DNA of 64,000 bases, from NCBI GenBank assembly GCA_964437415.1, contig CAYTGN010000010.1, positions 1 through 64,000 on the forward strand. Direction: 5' to 3'. Of the stretch, positions 32,193 to 40,033 are shown one piece after another. The notes under the pieces are model-generated. The model was not told the origin of the DNA, ran no database searches, and saw only the letters and a program-made list of their open reading frames with translations. This DNA is from CADEDV01 sp964437415. GTDB lineage: Bacteria > Bacteroidota > Bacteroidia > Chitinophagales > Chitinophagaceae. The first letter of the stretch is position 1; every line of letters begins with the position of its first letter. A program made the position numbers and the translations under genes.

Positions 32193-32642
32193 ATGGAAGT
32201 CAAAAATCTTTTCGACGCAATCGTAAAGCAGGAGCTTATTCAAAGAATAAACCATCTCACTCCCCAAAGCCAGCGGCAATGGGGCAAAATGGATGTGGCG
32301 CAGATGCTGGCGCACCTGCAACCGGCTATTAAAATTGCGTATGGCACCCATCAGCCAAAAGGTCATTTCTTTTTCAAACTGATCCTTCCCTTTTTTAAGA
32401 GTAAGTTATGGGATGAAAAACCTTACAAAAAAGGACTACCTACTGATGATACTTTTATCATGACGGGGACCGAAAAAGATTTTGAAAAAGAGAAAGCCGG
32501 GCTTATCGATCTTATCAACCAATTTACAGAAGTTGCCGTCAAGGGTGACAGACATCCCGTGTTTGGTAAAATGACCAAAGAAAACTGGAGTAAAGCCATC
32601 TGGAAACACATTGATCATCACTTAAAACAGTTCGGCGCCTGA
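32193..32642 (+). CDS. DUF1569 (DinB-like) protein
   Basis: 149 residues, all-alpha. WGKMDVAQMLAHLQPAIKIAYG (about 30-51) and WSKAIWKHIDHHLKQFGA at the end place histidines as in the DinB/YfiT four-helix-bundle superfamily, which often binds a divalent metal through three His. VFGKMTKENW (about 122-131) fits the DUF1569 pattern. Function unknown; members have been linked to small-molecule or thiol transfer. Cytoplasmic. ATG at 32193; it stands alone between two terminators. Confidence 0.75.
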   Translation: MEVKNLFDAIVKQELIQRINHLTPQSQRQWGKMDVAQMLAHLQPAIKIAYGTHQPKGHFFFKLILPFFKSKLWDEKPYKKGLPTDDTFIMTGTEKDFEKEKAGLIDLINQFTEVAVKGDRHPVFGKMTKENWSKAIWKHIDHHLKQFGA

Positions 32643-32656
32643 TAAAAGTCATATGG

Positions 32657-32697
32657 GGAAAAGCCAGCCCCCTCTACTTTTGGTCAGGCTTTTTTTA
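32657..32697 (+). terminator. Intrinsic terminator after the DUF1569 gene
   Basis: GAAAAGCC ... GGCTTTTTTT: 7-bp stem with a long loop and a T run. Moderate. Confidence 0.6.
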
Positions 32698-32811
32698 TTT
32701 CATGAATCTCTGGAAAAATATCATCCGCAGACCAACATAACCGGCTTCCTGATCCTGGTCAATAATCACATTTTTCCATCAACCTTCTTAAGGCTCACCA
32801 AACTGTCATAA

Positions 32812-34185
32812 ATGAATACCATTATTGAGCCCTTCCGTATAAAATCGGTGGAGCCTATCTATTTTACCAGTAAAGAAGAACGCAAGAAAGTTTTAGAGAA
32901 TGCCAATTATAACTCTTTCCGCATACATGCAAAGGATGTCCTGATTGACTTGCTGACCGACAGCGGCACCAGCGCCATGAGCAGCAACCAGTGGGCCGGC
33001 ATTATGCAAGGCGATGAATCCTATGCCGGCAGCAACAGCTTTTTCCGGTTTGAAGATTCGGTACGCAGCATCACCCATATGCCTTACATTATTCCTACCC
33101 ACCAGGGAAGGGCAGCAGAAAAAATCATCTTTACCATACTTGGGGACAAAGGAAAATATTTTATCAGCAACACCTTGTTTGACACCACCCGTGCCAATAT
33201 AGAGTTCTCCGGCGCAGAAGGAATCGATTGCTTATGCGAAGAAGGCAAACATCCCACGGTTCCGGCCCCCTTCAAAGGAAACATGGATGTGGAAGCTTTA
33301 CGCAAAGTGATAAAAGAGAAAGGCGCTGAGAATATACCGATGGTGATTATCACGGTCACCAATAACTCAGGGGGTGGTCAGCCGGTAAGTATGCAAAACA
33401 TCAAAGATGTACGAACCGTTTGTGATGAATATAAAATTCCTTTGTTCATTGATGCCTGCCGTATTGCAGAAAATTCTTACTTCATCAAACTGAGGGAGCA
33501 AGGTTATGCTGATAAGGCTGTATCAGAAATTGCACAGGAATTATTCTCAAATGCAGATGGCTGCACCATGAGTGCCAAGAAGGATGCCTTTGCCAATATC
33601 GGCGGCTTCCTCGCTATGAAAGACCTTGACCTCGCTGTTCGTTGCAGAAACCTGCTGATCATTACTGAAGGCTTTACAACCTATGGTGGCCTGGCAGGGA
33701 GAGATTTGGAAGCCATTGCCATCGGGCTACAGGAAGTAATGGATGAAAACTATCTGCAATACCGCATCCGCAGTATTGAATACCTGACCAATAAACTGAT
33801 AGCTGCCGGTGTGCCGGTAATGCAGCCGGCAGGCGGACATGCCGTATACCTCGATGCAAAAGCATTTTTGCCGAATATCCCTGTTGAGCAATATCCCGGC
33901 CAGTCCCTTGTATGTGCCCTCTATGAAGAAGGGGGTATCCGTGCTGTTGAAATAGGCTCATTGATGTTTGGTAAATATGATGACAATGGCAAATTGGTTC
34001 CTTCACAAATGGAACTGGTACGCTTGGCTATTCCACGAAGAGTGTACACTCAAAGTCAAATTGATTATGTAGCAGAAGTGATCATAGAAGTTTTCAACCA
34101 CCGAAATGAATTAAAAGGACTTGTCATAACAGAAGAAACTCCGCTGCTGAGACATTTTACAGCGAAATTAAAACCCGCCTCCTGA
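32812..34185 (+). CDS. tnaA: Tryptophanase
   Basis: 457 residues, PLP-dependent beta-eliminating lyase (tryptophan to indole, pyruvate and ammonia). The PLP Lys lies in TMSAKKDAFANIGG (about 256-269). Residues that separate tryptophanase from tyrosine phenol-lyase are the tryptophanase type: Asp in LFDTT (about 125), an Ile where TPL has its substrate Arg (IRAVEIGS), and His448 in LRHFTAKL at the C-terminus. The neighbouring gene at 34273 is a clear paralogue with the opposite set. ATG at 32812, with a 126-bp leader after the previous terminator that shows no obvious leader peptide. Pyruvate produced here can enter PPDK or PFOR coded nearby. Confidence 0.9.
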   Translation: MNTIIEPFRIKSVEPIYFTSKEERKKVLENANYNSFRIHAKDVLIDLLTDSGTSAMSSNQWAGIMQGDESYAGSNSFFRFEDSVRSITHMPYIIPTHQGRAAEKIIFTILGDKGKYFISNTLFDTTRANIEFSGAEGIDCLCEEGKHPTVPAPFKGNMDVEALRKVIKEKGAENIPMVIITVTNNSGGGQPVSMQNIKDVRTVCDEYKIPLFIDACRIAENSYFIKLREQGYADKAVSEIAQELFSNADGCTMSAKKDAFANIGGFLAMKDLDLAVRCRNLLIITEGFTTYGGLAGRDLEAIAIGLQEVMDENYLQYRIRSIEYLTNKLIAAGVPVMQPAGGHAVYLDAKAFLPNIPVEQYPGQSLVCALYEEGGIRAVEIGSLMFGKYDDNGKLVPSQMELVRLAIPRRVYTQSQIDYVAEVIIEVFNHRNELKGLVITEETPLLRHFTAKLKPAS

Positions 34186-34191
34186 ACACTA

Positions 34192-34260
34192 TGTCATGCT
34201 GAGCCTGTCGAAGCATGATAATGAAATATATAATCACCCTTCGACAGGCTCAGGGTGACA
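34192..34260. repeat. Inverted pair of palindromic units between the two lyase genes
   Basis: Unit 1 (34192-34218, ATGCTgagcctgtcgAAGCAT core) and unit 2 (34234-34260, CACCCTTcgacaggctcAGGGTG core) are themselves palindromic and are inverted to each other across a 15-nt spacer. The whole can fold as one 27-bp-arm hairpin. Same family as the element in mfd at 11848-11870. Placed between tnaA and the TPL-like gene, as REP/BIME pairs are in other bacteria. Confidence 0.85.
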
Positions 34261-34272
34261 AAAACATAAATT

Positions 34273-35658
34273 ATGAAACATAACATTTATAAAAGCTGGG
34301 CCGAACCTTATAAGATTAAAATGGTGGAGTTGCTTAAGATGACAACTCCCGGTCAACGGAAAAAAGCCATGCAGGAAGCCGGCTTCAACACTTTCCTCCT
34401 GAAATCAGAAGATGTATATATTGATTTGCTGACCGACAGCGGCACTTCTGCCATGAGTGATCGTCAATGGGCCGGACTAATGCTGGGAGATGAAGCCTAT
34501 GCAGGCAGCCGCAACTTTTATCACCTGGAAGAAACAGTGAAAGAATACTACGGTTACAAGTATTTAGTACCAACTCACCAGGGCCGCGGCGCTGAACATA
34601 TCCTGTCAAAGATCATGATCAAAAAAGGAGATATTATTCCCGGCAATATGTACTTCACCACTACCCGCCTGCACCAGGAACTGGCCGGCGGAAAATTTGA
34701 AGACATCATCATTGATGAAGCACATGACCCCGAAAATGAATTTCCTTTTAAGGGTAATGTGAGCCTGCATAAACTGGAAACCCTGATCAAAAAACATGGT
34801 GCGAAGAAGATTCCTTACGTTAGTATTGCCACCAGTGTGAACATGGCCGGCGGACAACCTATCAGCATTCAAAACCTGAAGGAGGTAAGGGCATTAACAA
34901 AGAAACATGGTATTAAGATCATTCATGACATGACGAGAATGGGGGAGAATGCTCACTTCATTCAGAAAAGAGAAAAAGGTTTTGAGAGAAAATCAATCCG
35001 CCAGATCGTAAAAGAAATATGCTCTCTTACTGATGGTGCCACCATGAGTGCAAAAAAAGATGCGTTGGTGAATATCGGTGGTTTACTTGCTATCAACGAT
35101 TGGGATGTATTTGAAGAAGCAAGGAATATGGTGGTAGTGTATGAAGGTTTGCACACTTACGGAGGCTTGGCCGGCCGTGATATGGAAGCAATGGCAATCG
35201 GTATCAAAGAAAGTGTGAGTGATGATCATATTCATGCAAGAGTAGGGCAAGTGGTGTATCTCGGGGAGAAAATGATGGACTTCGGTGTGCCTATTGTTAA
35301 GCCTATCGGCGGTCATGGTATTTTCGTTGACGCCAAAAAATTCCTGCCGCATATACCACAGGATGAGTTTCCTGCACAAACATTAGCCGCAGAAGTTTAC
35401 CTGGATTCAGGTGTAAGAACGATGGAAAGAGGTGTGGTGTCTGCCGGCAGAAAAGCTAACGGTGAGAATTATTATCCAAAACTGGAACTGGTCCGCTTCA
35501 CTATTCCCCGCCGGGTGTATACACAGGCACATATGGATGTGATTGCTGAATCCACAGCAAGGGTGTATGAACGCCGCAATAAGATTAGAGGATTAAAGAT
35601 GATCTACGAACCCAAATACCTGCGTTTCTTCCAGGCAAGATTTCTGCAATTAAAATGA
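34273..35658 (+). CDS. tpl: Tyrosine phenol-lyase (tryptophanase family)
   Basis: 461 residues, PLP-dependent. General automatic annotation would call it tryptophanase, but the selective residues are those of tyrosine phenol-lyase (Citrobacter TPL numbering from memory in brackets): Thr129 in YFTTTR (Thr124), Arg386 in TMERG (Arg381, which binds the phenol oxygen) and Phe452 in LRFFQARF (Phe448). The PLP Lys is in TMSAKKDALVNIGG. TPL-like stretches also include MSDRQWAGLMLGDEAYAGS and MERGVVSAGRK. Expected reaction: tyrosine to phenol, pyruvate and ammonia. It is 87 bp after tnaA, with an inverted REP-like pair between, so probably co-transcribed but separately stabilised. Confidence 0.82.
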   Translation: MKHNIYKSWAEPYKIKMVELLKMTTPGQRKKAMQEAGFNTFLLKSEDVYIDLLTDSGTSAMSDRQWAGLMLGDEAYAGSRNFYHLEETVKEYYGYKYLVPTHQGRGAEHILSKIMIKKGDIIPGNMYFTTTRLHQELAGGKFEDIIIDEAHDPENEFPFKGNVSLHKLETLIKKHGAKKIPYVSIATSVNMAGGQPISIQNLKEVRALTKKHGIKIIHDMTRMGENAHFIQKREKGFERKSIRQIVKEICSLTDGATMSAKKDALVNIGGLLAINDWDVFEEARNMVVVYEGLHTYGGLAGRDMEAMAIGIKESVSDDHIHARVGQVVYLGEKMMDFGVPIVKPIGGHGIFVDAKKFLPHIPQDEFPAQTLAAEVYLDSGVRTMERGVVSAGRKANGENYYPKLELVRFTIPRRVYTQAHMDVIAESTARVYERRNKIRGLKMIYEPKYLRFFQARFLQLK

Positions 35659-35659
35659 C

Positions 35660-36091
35660 CTAACCGAATAAATAGGCTAATCCACTGGTAACCGGCTCGC
35701 AGAGGTCGGTTACTTTTTTTTCACGGCACATCTTTTCAAAAAGATCTCTCACCACTTTATAATCATCATGTATAGGACAGGGATGAGCAGAAGAGCATTT
35801 GCTGAAACCAAGTCCGCATTGTTTAAAGACTTCCTTTCCATCAATCGCTTCCACAATGTTGATGATAGGCTGATTTTTTTGTCTTTCTGAAATGAAAAAG
35901 CCACCATTAGGCCCTTTTATACTGTTAATCACTTCCTCTTTTACCAAAACCTGCAGCATTTTACCAACGGTATGCTCACTGGCATCAATAACTTCTGCAA
36001 TCTCCTTAATGCCTGCTTTCTCACCTGTTTCAAATTTTGAAGCAAGGTAGATCACCGCTTTGATAGCCGTTTTACAGGTAAGACTTAACAT
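35660..36091 (-). CDS. Rrf2-family Fe-S transcription regulator
   Basis: 143 residues. An N-terminal winged helix (KTAIKAVIYLASK ... ASEHTVGKMLQVLVKEEVINSIKGPNGGF, residues 7-65) is followed by a cysteine cluster CGLGFSKCSSAHPC (about 91-104; C-x6-C-x5-C), the pattern of Fe-S-binding Rrf2 proteins such as NsrR, IscR and RsrR. Members sense NO, iron or redox state through the cluster. It is the last gene of a minus-strand operon that starts with ric, so it probably controls its own operon at the palindrome 39983-40006. One base separates it from the DUF59 gene upstream. It ends 2 bp from the convergent TPL gene. Confidence 0.88.
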   Translation of the reverse strand: MLSLTCKTAIKAVIYLASKFETGEKAGIKEIAEVIDASEHTVGKMLQVLVKEEVINSIKGPNGGFFISERQKNQPIINIVEAIDGKEVFKQCGLGFSKCSSAHPCPIHDDYKVVRDLFEKMCREKKVTDLCEPVTSGLAYLFG

Positions 36092-36092
36092 G

Positions 36093-36416
36093 TCATTGAT
36101 TTAAAAATTGTTTTCCTTCCTCAGAAATTCGCTCATGGCTCCATGGCGGATCAAAACTAAGTTCCACCCACACTTCCTCTCCGGGAAAGGTATGCTCCAT
36201 CACCCTTTTCACAGCAGCAGTGATGGATTCACCCATAGGGCAAAACTGCGTTGTCAGGGTCATTGTTACAAAAATCTTTTTATTCTCTTCATCAAAATCC
36301 ACCTGGTAAATTAATCCCAAATCCACCACATTTAGTCCGATCTCCGGATCAACTACCTGCTCCAATGCCGCCAGTGCAATGGTACACCTGATATTATTAT
36401 TAGTGATGACGTTCAT
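36093..36416 (-). CDS. DUF59/MIP18-family metal-sulfur cluster assembly factor
   Basis: 107 residues. ALEQVVDPEIGLNVVDLGLIYQVDFDE (about 17-43) and TMTLTTQFCPMGESITAAVKRVM (about 51-73) are the DUF59 (SufT/PaaD/MIP18) signature with its reactive Cys in FCPMG. These proteins help target or load Fe-S clusters. Overlaps the upstream membrane-protein gene by 4 bp (ATGA), so coupled. Within an operon with a Fe-S sensor and RIC, a role in rebuilding clusters after NO damage is likely (inference). Confidence 0.88.
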   Translation of the reverse strand: MNVITNNNIRCTIALAALEQVVDPEIGLNVVDLGLIYQVDFDEENKKIFVTMTLTTQFCPMGESITAAVKRVMEHTFPGEEVWVELSFDPPWSHERISEEGKQFLNQ

Positions 36417-37702
36417 AATTTTTTTGGTTTATGAAATAACACCTTCATCACATTCCAGTTATATAAAACTGCGGCCAACAGCAAAATTGCTGCTGCGAAA
36501 TTCAACACATAGGTATCTGCCAGGTAAGCCCCTGCGATAAAAAGAATGAAGCCGCTAAGGTAGATCAGCACCATCAGTATAAATAGCTTATTACTGAAAA
36601 GATCTTTGGGATTGGGAGTCTTACCTAATCCTGCCTTATCATGATACACTTTGTTCCAGACAATAAATGGTAATGTTTTAAACGTCATCCCAAATATAAT
36701 CGCCGTGATCCAGCCAAAGAAAATGGCAAAACCATATATCAGTACCATCCTGGCACTTAACTGGTCTGCTACCAGCCAACCGGTTATGACTACTAAGAAA
36801 AGCAATGGCAGCAACATCATCATTACCGAAAGCAGGGAGGTTTTCATTTGTTCATCCACCAGTTTTCTTATCCTATCCTTAACTGCACAATAACAGTAAT
36901 ACCCAAAGAGTAACAAAGCCAGTACTACGGCAGTAATGGAGAAATTATAGTACTCCCTTGAAGGGAAATAAAGAAAGCTGAGCAGAAAACTGAGCAATCC
37001 CACATTGATGAGGAAATAAATAATCCAGAGCAATTTGCTGTTAGCATATTTTGAAATCAGGAACATGGGAATCAGCCTTGAACCCACTCCGATTATCAAT
37101 AAAAGAAACCAGCCAATGATACCGACATGGGCATGCAGTGGCAGGTATTGCAGTGTTTCTTTTGGCAGAAACGGAAAAGTGAAATTATACACCAATACCA
37201 GTCCCAAAAAAGCAGTGAGGAATAACCACAAAGAAGCCGTGAGAATAAACACCGCATGCACATTTACTTTTCGCCCCCCCGACATACTTGCTGCCAGGTT
37301 AATGATATAGCAAATTACTGAGAGCAGCACAAACCGGCCGCCCCATTTTGCCGGCCAGCCCATATCAAACACATAAAAGCCATAAACCAATAACGGTATG
37401 CCCACAGCAGCCAGGAAAAAGGAAGCATAGCCTAACCTGACGCTGTACAAATTTTTCTCAATCAGCACCGGTACCAACTGGTGACTGGCGCCAAGTATAA
37501 TCATGGTACCCCAGCCCAAAGCCATCATGTGGGTGATAGCCAACGTATGCGGATGAAAATAATGTTGTGTGAATGCTTCTGCAGAAAAAAATAAAAGTAT
37601 GGTAGAAACAAGCAGCGAAACAGCGGCATAAACATAGAATGGCAGCACTATTTTATGTGTGGTATTCCTGCCTGCTGCATTATTAAAACCGCTTCCAAAC
37701 AT
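36413..37702 (-). CDS. Polytopic heme-type membrane protein (NnrS/heme-copper oxidase I-like)
   Basis: 429 residues with about 12 membrane helices and almost no soluble parts. Two His-rich helix ends stand out: HYFHPHTLAITHMMALGWGT (about 46-65, then GASHQLVPVL) and LPLHAHVGIIGWFLLLIIGVG (about 185-205). This resembles NnrS or a stripped cytochrome oxidase subunit I that keeps axial heme His but lacks the CuB histidine pair and HPEVY motif. NnrS proteins bind heme and copper and appear in NO-stress clusters, which agrees with the neighbours (RIC, DUF2249, Rrf2). It could sense, bind or reduce NO in the inner membrane. The family assignment is tentative; the membrane topology is clear. Confidence 0.65.
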   Translation of the reverse strand: MFGSGFNNAAGRNTTHKIVLPFYVYAAVSLLVSTILLFFSAEAFTQHYFHPHTLAITHMMALGWGTMIILGASHQLVPVLIEKNLYSVRLGYASFFLAAVGIPLLVYGFYVFDMGWPAKWGGRFVLLSVICYIINLAASMSGGRKVNVHAVFILTASLWLFLTAFLGLVLVYNFTFPFLPKETLQYLPLHAHVGIIGWFLLLIIGVGSRLIPMFLISKYANSKLLWIIYFLINVGLLSFLLSFLYFPSREYYNFSITAVVLALLLFGYYCYCAVKDRIRKLVDEQMKTSLLSVMMMLLPLLFLVVITGWLVADQLSARMVLIYGFAIFFGWITAIIFGMTFKTLPFIVWNKVYHDKAGLGKTPNPKDLFSNKLFILMVLIYLSGFILFIAGAYLADTYVLNFAAAILLLAAVLYNWNVMKVLFHKPKKL

Positions 37703-37703
37703 T

Positions 37704-38513
37704 TCAGGGTTTAAAAATTAAAAGTTGAACATCTCCTTCTGCCACTTCATTGATGCGATAATCAAATTCCCGGTCTGACAGCTCCGGCAATAAAAATACG
37801 GGAATACGTTTATGATAAACAAATAATGCTTTACCGGTTTCAAGCTTATCAAGTGACTCCAGTATAGTCATCATTGGCTTAGGCATCTCCAGGTTCCTCA
37901 CATCTATAACATCCATTTTGTCCTTATATTTTTCCATCAGTTCATTCCATCCCGCTGCTTTATTCTCCTGTTCCTTTCTATTATTTACAGGTGCCTCCGT
38001 TTCCCTATAGAAATAAGTCTTGATCAAATCATCATGAATAATAGCAGCAAAGGAATCAAAGCCCTGCTTTTTTAACAATCCCATCAGTGGTATTGGTTCA
38101 AATGTATTGACAATCTCCAATACCTGTCCAGGTTGCAATTCTTTTATCTTTCCTAAAATAAGGGTCAGCGGATCAGTTCCCCCTGCCAGAATTGGGCGAA
38201 CGTCCATTGAGACCAATTGCTGCGGAATAATATTCTGCAAGAAAAAAGGCATTTCCTTATCAGCCTTTGTCCCGGATTTTGTACCAGTCTGATCTGCCTG
38301 AAAGCCCAAAGGACTGAGTTTTTCAAAAAAATCATGTACGGTGCATCCCCCAACTTTAGCCGCCATGGCGAGGCTGGTTCTTCCCGCCATCAGCTTACGC
38401 AGAACCGGATTTCTCAGCTTTTGAAACTTTGGACTGATGCTAATGATAGCCTCCAGTGCACTGGGATGAGCTTTCAGCACTGCAGCAATCTTGGTATTAG
38501 CATTAATGATCAT
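37704..38513 (-). CDS. DUF1858-DUF2249-DUF2249 protein
   Basis: 269 residues, cytosolic. Residues 1-65 (NTKIAAVLKAHPSALEAIISISPKFQKLRNPVLRKLMAGRTSLAMAAKVGGCTVHDFFEKL) are DUF1858, a helical domain often joined to hybrid-cluster or NO-related proteins. About 98-170 (VSMDVRPILAGGTDPLTLILGKIKELQPGQVLEIVNTFEPIPLMGLLKKQGF) and about 199-269 (DVIDVRNLEMPKPMMTILESLDKLETGKALFVYHKRIPVFLLPEL) are two DUF2249 domains, TusA-like in fold. The RIC protein of this operon also begins with a DUF2249 domain, so the two may interact. It overlaps the lipoprotein gene by one base. Confidence 0.8.
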   Translation of the reverse strand: MIINANTKIAAVLKAHPSALEAIISISPKFQKLRNPVLRKLMAGRTSLAMAAKVGGCTVHDFFEKLSPLGFQADQTGTKSGTKADKEMPFFLQNIIPQQLVSMDVRPILAGGTDPLTLILGKIKELQPGQVLEIVNTFEPIPLMGLLKKQGFDSFAAIIHDDLIKTYFYRETEAPVNNRKEQENKAAGWNELMEKYKDKMDVIDVRNLEMPKPMMTILESLDKLETGKALFVYHKRIPVFLLPELSDREFDYRINEVAEGDVQLLIFKP

Positions 38514-38968
38514 TATTCAAAAAATTGAGAATAAAGCTGCATTTGTTGAGCGATGGCAGTAAGCTGTTGAGCTGGTTCTTCAGGCTTTTCAGATTCGTTT
38601 AATCTCTTCACCTGGCCAATTAAAGGTTCCAGCCATTTATGCAGGGCATCATGATCAGGTCCTTTCATCCTGCATTCACGGATTAAGTTATCGAGGCCGG
38701 CCTGCAGTGCTGCTCCAAGTTGCTTATAGTCTCCCGGTGTTTTTCCAGTACTGGTAAATTGTTCAACTATAATCTGCATAGATTTTACATTATTATTTGT
38801 ACTGCTGTCGGCCTTCCATTTAACTCCGTTATTAAGACTTAATGATTCTGCCGGCAAATTGTGTTCATACTGGTCAGGCACTTTATGCTCATCTGCTGCC
38901 GGTGATGATTGTTGATTATTACAGGCGGCAATTAGCAACAATCCAAGAAAAACAAAAAAAAGTTTCAT
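38513..38968 (-). CDS. Lipoprotein of unknown function in the NO/Fe-S operon
   Basis: 151 residues. Lipoprotein signal peptide MKLFFVFLGLLLIAAC with Cys16 as the lipid site, then a polar linker (NNQQSSPAADEH). The rest is mostly helical and charged (ESLSLNNGVKWKADSSTN, then MQIIVEQFTS, then a helix with ECRMKGPDHDALHKWLEPL at about 100-118). The pattern, an N-terminal lipid anchor and a small four-helix bundle with GPDHDALHKWL, is common next to cytochromes and NO-related genes in Bacteroidota, but the function is not known. The HxxxH pair could bind metal or heme (inference). It sits between RIC and the DUF2249 protein. Confidence 0.75.
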   Translation of the reverse strand: MKLFFVFLGLLLIAACNNQQSSPAADEHKVPDQYEHNLPAESLSLNNGVKWKADSSTNNNVKSMQIIVEQFTSTGKTPGDYKQLGAALQAGLDNLIRECRMKGPDHDALHKWLEPLIGQVKRLNESEKPEEPAQQLTAIAQQMQLYSQFFE

Positions 38969-38969
38969 G

Positions 38970-39938
38970 TCAATTATTTTTTGTAATGTCTTTTTCCAGT
39001 TTCAGTGCTTTTGGAAAAAGGATATTATTTTCTAAGTGCACATGCAGGTGAAGATCATCCTCAAACTCTTCCAATAACCTGTATAATAAACTGTAGCTGG
39101 CACAGGCATCTTCCGGTAATGTATAATCGTTGGTCAGGTTTCTTATCTCTGCCAGGTTATTTCCTACCACCTCATGCTCCATTTCCATCATATTGATTGG
39201 ATTTTGTACCGTGCCAAAATGAGAAGCCTGCAATGGCTGCACTGCACTAGTGGCAGCTACCAACGCTTTGATATAAGGAAACAAAACCTTTTCTTCTTTT
39301 ACCATGTGGCTCATCATTTCATTGTAAGTGTTTTCCACCAAGAGGCTGATGGGCCCCAGTTCGGGATGACGGCTACCATGTACCCTATTCACTTTGTCTG
39401 CATAAGCCCTGATATCAGGTAAGTTCTTCACCACATAACTGTGATGTGTATTTACAATATAATCGCAAAGGAAGTCGAGGTTCCAGTCATTATACGGTAA
39501 TGGGCGGGCAGTGGCTGCCAGTTTATCGGCCTGTTGTAGTTCCTTTTCAATTTTTGTTACATCAAGCCCCTTTTCCTTACAAGCCTCTTTTACCGTTTTC
39601 TTGCCTCCACAACAAAAATCGAGTCCGTATTTTTTAAATATCTGGGCTTTTCGGAGATCATTTGCAGCAATCTGTCCCAGTGTCTCATCCTGTTCACCAC
39701 TGATTTTTTTACTGATTCTTACTTTCCACCATTCAGGGCCTTGTTCCAGGTATTCCCAGGTAAAAACATTTCCCCTTTCTCCCAGCATCTGGTAATACAG
39801 CGGCTTGGGATCATGATCATTATGAATGGTGAGACTATCTCCCTCAGCCAGTTCATCAAAGCGGTTGAAAATAGTGGGGTGCTTAAGGCGTGGTTCCAGC
39901 AAGGTTACATTGAGGATATTTTCTGCTACTGTTTGCAT
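38970..39938 (-). CDS. ric: Iron-sulfur repair protein RIC/YtfE/ScdA with N-terminal DUF2249
   Basis: 322 residues from ATG 39938 (the frame is open 14 codons further but crosses the promoter). Three parts: a DUF2249 domain (about 1-75, FDELAEGDSLTIHNDHDPKPLYYQML); ScdA_N (about 85-140, GQIAANDLRKAQIFKKYGLDFCCGGKKTVKEAC with the CC pair); and a hemerythrin-like di-iron domain (about 150-322) with His in VNTHHSY, MVKEEKVLFPY, MMEMEHEVV and LHVHLENNILFP. RIC proteins restore Fe-S clusters damaged by NO or peroxide and may themselves react with NO. It is the first gene of the operon, next to the operator-like palindrome. DUF2249 fusion to RIC is known in some Bacteroidota. Confidence 0.93.
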   Translation of the reverse strand: MQTVAENILNVTLLEPRLKHPTIFNRFDELAEGDSLTIHNDHDPKPLYYQMLGERGNVFTWEYLEQGPEWWKVRISKKISGEQDETLGQIAANDLRKAQIFKKYGLDFCCGGKKTVKEACKEKGLDVTKIEKELQQADKLAATARPLPYNDWNLDFLCDYIVNTHHSYVVKNLPDIRAYADKVNRVHGSRHPELGPISLLVENTYNEMMSHMVKEEKVLFPYIKALVAATSAVQPLQASHFGTVQNPINMMEMEHEVVGNNLAEIRNLTNDYTLPEDACASYSLLYRLLEEFEDDLHLHVHLENNILFPKALKLEKDITKNN

Positions 39939-39960
39939 ATCGGTTGTTTTATTGAGAAAA

Positions 39961-40006
39961 CAAAGATATGCAAAATTCAATAATAAAAGTATTTAAATAC
40001 TTTTAT
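39961..40006 (-). promoter_or_regulatory. Promoter with overlapping 24-bp palindromic operator for the ric operon
   Basis: On the minus strand TATCTTTG (39961-39968) is a full match to the Bacteroidota -7 box TAnnTTTG, 22 bp before the ric ATG. The perfect palindrome ATAAAAGTATTT/AAATACTTTTAT (39983-40006) lies 14 bp upstream and covers the place where the -33 box (TTTT, about 39985-39988) should be. A repressor bound there would block RNA polymerase. Its half-site AAGTATTT recalls NsrR-type sites (aagATGcATTT), so the Rrf2 regulator coded last in the operon is the obvious ligand (inference). Confidence 0.7.
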
Positions 40007-40033
40007 TTATTATTAAATGACAAACATTTTCCC

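Noticed and set aside
34192..34260. Inverted pair as a rho-independent terminator
   Set aside because: The stem is followed by aaaaacata, not a T tract, and each arm is a known-type dispersed repeat.
36413..37702. True cytochrome cbb3 oxidase or NorB catalytic subunit
   Set aside because: No CuB/FeB histidine pair or HPEVY-like motif is visible; only two His-rich helices.
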